A DNA stretch of 7,860 nucleotides from Candidatus Stahliibacteriota bacterium (lineage in GTDB: Bacteria; Hydrothermota; Tepidihabitantia; B3-TA06), in contig DAOVCF010000091.1 in assembly GCA_030670165.1 (NCBI GenBank), forward strand, positions 1 through 7,860. The letters are read 5' to 3'. This document shows, piece after piece, positions 6,475-7,860 of the stretch. Numbering within the stretch: the first letter of the stretch is position 1; every line of letters starts with the position of its first letter. The position numbers and the translations under genes were made by a program. The notes under the pieces are model-generated. The model saw nothing but the letters and a program-made list of their open reading frames with translations. It had not been told where the DNA came from and made no database searches.

Positions 6475-7552
6475 TCACCTCACCTTCTCTAAATTTCTCA
6501 AAGATATATGTGATGAGCTTTGACAAAGAACCTTCAGAAATGATTTGTGGTACAATCGTTATCTTATCCTTACTGAGAACTAGAACTTGATATGAAGAAC
6601 CATCACTGTAATCGGCTAGTGAAAGATGGATATAGGGGTTTCCGTGTAGAACCGTGCAGGAAAAATTGGGGAGTAGGCGAAGTTTGTCAATAAAGTCTAC
6701 GTTAGCGCTGACATCAGGAAAAACAGGGATTTTATAACGAATTTCAATTGGTTTGGCTCGGTGGTCTGGCGTAGTTTCTCGGCTTCGGCCTGTAAGCAAA
6801 CGGAATTTCTTAGACGCCAATGTAATGGCCTTAGGTAATGCCGTATTAACAAAATGGGAACACCCTTTTTTACAAATGAAGTCTTTTTGGGTCGCCATAC
6901 TGTAGTCGCCAATTGTTTCTGAATTCTCTACGACTTTAAAATTTATCTTGGTGATTCTTTCTCCCTCTTCAATTGCGCCTTCAAAAACATAATCAAGCGA
7001 TATACCTTCCTCTTCCCACTCCCTACGCGCTTTGTAAGTTTTGTGCAGTTTTCTTTGTGATTCTTTAGGTCTATATGTCCTTGAAGCAACAAATACTTCA
7101 ACACCATTATTTGCTTTAAGGTTGGTTATTATCTCCCTAAATTCATTTTGGTTGTAATAGGGGAATGCTATTTGAGGTTTGAGTCGTTCTAAATACCAGA
7201 GGATAAGATTTGACCAAATCTCTGAATTCGCAAAGGCAATAGCAAGATAAACACCTCCCTTGGAAGTGCGTTTCACTAAGAAATCTTCCTGGAATTCTAT
7301 TTGTTTCCCTATGTATCTTATCCAGCGCTCTTTCTTGAGTCGGAATAATGAGGTTTCACTTTCTTCTCGGACAACACTTAAGTATTCGGATTTCTCTGCT
7401 TTCTTGTGAAGTAAATCAGAAAAATCTATGGGGCACATTACTACTTGAAATGCAAGATTGCGTTTGTGGCTCTTTAATAATTTGTCGAATTGGCGAGCTA
7501 GTTCGGTCAAATCCTTACTTATATCGACATCTGCCAAGGGCATCGCTTTCAC
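6443..7552 (-). CDS. Unrecognised 369-residue protein, first gene of AT-rich cassette
   Basis: I do not recognise this protein. It has no signal peptide and no membrane segment, so it is probably cytoplasmic. Visible features are hydrophobic strands VYLAIAFA (101-108) and GVEVFVASRTY (150-160), then a strongly basic stretch (158-177, many K and R) that could contact nucleic acid. A C-x3-C pair (C227, C231) is followed by H233. The C-terminal segment (about 318-360) alternates strand and helix, YQVLVLSKDKITIVPQ then a helix ending FREGEV. The start is GTG at 7552, with GGAGGT (7556-7561) closely upstream; ATG at 7543 is possible but 12 bases from that site. It overlaps the nuclease gene by 32 bases, so the two are almost certainly co-expressed. 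Its role could be target recognition or regulation of the nuclease, by analogy with two-gene defence modules. That is inference. Confidence 0.85.
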   Translation of the reverse strand: MKAMPLADVDISKDLTELARQFDKLLKSHKRNLAFQVVMCPIDFSDLLHKKAEKSEYLSVVREESETSLFRLKKERWIRYIGKQIEFQEDFLVKRTSKGGVYLAIAFANSEIWSNLILWYLERLKPQIAFPYYNQNEFREIITNLKANNGVEVFVASRTYRPKESQRKLHKTYKARREWEEEGISLDYVFEGAIEEGERITKINFKVVENSETIGDYSMATQKDFICKKGCSHFVNTALPKAITLASKKFRLLTGRSRETTPDHRAKPIEIRYKIPVFPDVSANVDFIDKLRLLPNFSCTVLHGNPYIHLSLADYSDGSSYQVLVLSKDKITIVPQIISEGSLSKLITYIFEKFREGEVIGEDIGSPVA

Positions 7553-7671
7553 AAGACCTCCAATGCCCCTACTATATACTCAAAACCTTCTTTGTCAAGC
7601 CCCCTGCCTTTATCAGAGGCGCTTCTTGCTTTAGCGTCCTCAAGCTCCACCTCGAACATAACAAGCGCCAT
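7549..7671 (-). CDS. Possible 40-residue small protein overlapping the cassette start
   Basis: An ATG at 7671 (AGGA 4 bases upstream) opens a frame of 40 residues, MALVMFEVELEDAKARS then a Gly/Lys/Glu-rich helix ending GALEVL. Its TGA (7551-7549) overlaps the next gene's GTG as GTGA, a typical translational-coupling arrangement. Codons are strongly purine-first, as in real genes. A longer start at ATG 7707 would add 12 residues. Against it: the best cassette promoter (7571-7598) lies inside this frame, and the plus strand over 7694-7707 looks like the beginning of the TonB domain. It may be a real leader gene, a truncated gene end, or chance. Confidence 0.35.
   Translation of the reverse strand: MALVMFEVELEDAKARSASDKGRGLDKEGFEYIVGALEVL
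7556..7561 (-). promoter_or_regulatory. Ribosome binding site before the cassette's first gene
   Basis: GGAGGT on the minus strand is 3 bases from the GTG at 7552 and 12 bases from the ATG at 7543. The GGAG core is 5 bases from the GTG, which favours the GTG. Confidence 0.6.
7571..7598 (-). promoter_or_regulatory. Promoter of the two-gene cassette
   Basis: On the minus strand, TTGACA (plus-strand 7593-7598), a 16-bp spacer and TATAGT (7571-7576, 5 of 6 matches). Initiation near 7564 would leave only about 12 bases before the GTG at 7552, with the GGAGGT site almost at the 5' end. No operator palindrome is obvious around it. Confidence 0.65.
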
Positions 7672-7693
7672 CTTTTCCTGGGGGAATCCTGGT

Positions 7694-7860
7694 GATACCA
7701 GAATCATAAGGATCCCCAGGACCATCCAGTTCTACGTGGATGAAGAAGGAAACGTAGGCCCCAACATGATTATTCGAAATAGCACTGGCTATCCCAGCTG
7801 GGATAACGAAGTAAAGAAAGCACTTGCCCGCTGGCGCTTCAAGCCGGCTCAGGTATCCAA
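7694..7860 (+). CDS. TonB-family C-terminal domain, partial (runs off the window)
   Basis: TonB-type proteins transmit inner-membrane energy to outer-membrane receptors, and the C-terminal domain contacts the receptor. This frame encodes RIPRTIQFYVDEEGNVGP, then an NSTG turn, a YPSWDNEV segment and KKALARWRFKPAQ. That is the order of the TonB C-terminal domain (G-x-V strand, SSG-like turn, D, amphipathic helix, WRFxPA). The last strand lies beyond the window. No good start is visible: the frame is open back to 7502, but the only nearby candidate is TTG 7592 with no ribosome site, and bases before about 7690 look like minus-strand sequence. It may be 5'-truncated, or its N-terminus may be too divergent to see. 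The domain call is good; gene integrity is unknown. Confidence 0.65.

Noticed and set aside
7348..7695. 115-residue plus-strand open frame
   Set aside because: It runs antisense to the start of the unknown gene and its promoter, ends at 7695 in a different frame from the TonB domain, and has no ribosome site or motif.

Overview
The window looks like chromosomal DNA from a Gram-negative-type bacterium. Genes are densely packed with strong Shine-Dalgarno sites, TTG and GTG starts are common, promoters have TTGACA boxes, and there is an exported 5'-nucleotidase plus pieces of TonB-type proteins. The backbone genes sampled are GC-rich (63% in one 60-base line of argS). The low-GC block at 5401-7552 samples near 32%. 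No rRNA, tRNA, CRISPR array or transposase is visible, and I cannot name the lineage. An uncultured phylum is possible because Mfd and ArgRS both carry off-consensus catalytic motifs.

Backbone, 1-5190. The window opens inside mfd (transcription-repair coupling factor), which ends at 1284. A small convergent gene (1357-1644, minus strand) encodes a roughly 95-residue protein that I tentatively place in the Cas2-like/SinR fold group. It is divergent from argS (1777-3588, arginyl-tRNA synthetase, TTG start). A compact pair of back-to-back TTGACA promoters separates the two. After argS, positions 3607-3693 hold what looks like the last ~28 codons of a TonB C-terminal domain with no gene body in front. 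Next comes a signal-peptide-bearing 5'-nucleotidase/UshA-family gene (3727-5190).

Accessory block, about 5191-7700. A convergent intergenic region holds about six copies of an 11-bp tandem repeat (5248-5313). It is followed by two minus-strand, overlapping, AT-rich genes read leftward from a good promoter at 7571-7598. The first gene (7552-6443) encodes an unrecognised 369-residue protein. The second (6474-5401) encodes a 357-residue protein with a PD-(D/E)XK nuclease signature, including a QxxxY element as in RecB/Cas4-type nucleases. A 40-residue ORF (7671-7549) overlaps the first gene by GTGA. Coupled genes, foreign composition, a nuclease motif and an unknown partner together make this the best candidate for an undescribed system, plausibly a DNA-defence or restriction-like module. 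That role is inference.

Right edge, about 7694-7860. A plus-strand frame encodes a second, clearer TonB C-terminal domain that runs off the window. No convincing start is visible for it. TonB fragments therefore lie on both sides of the ushA-like gene and the cassette, which suggests past rearrangement.
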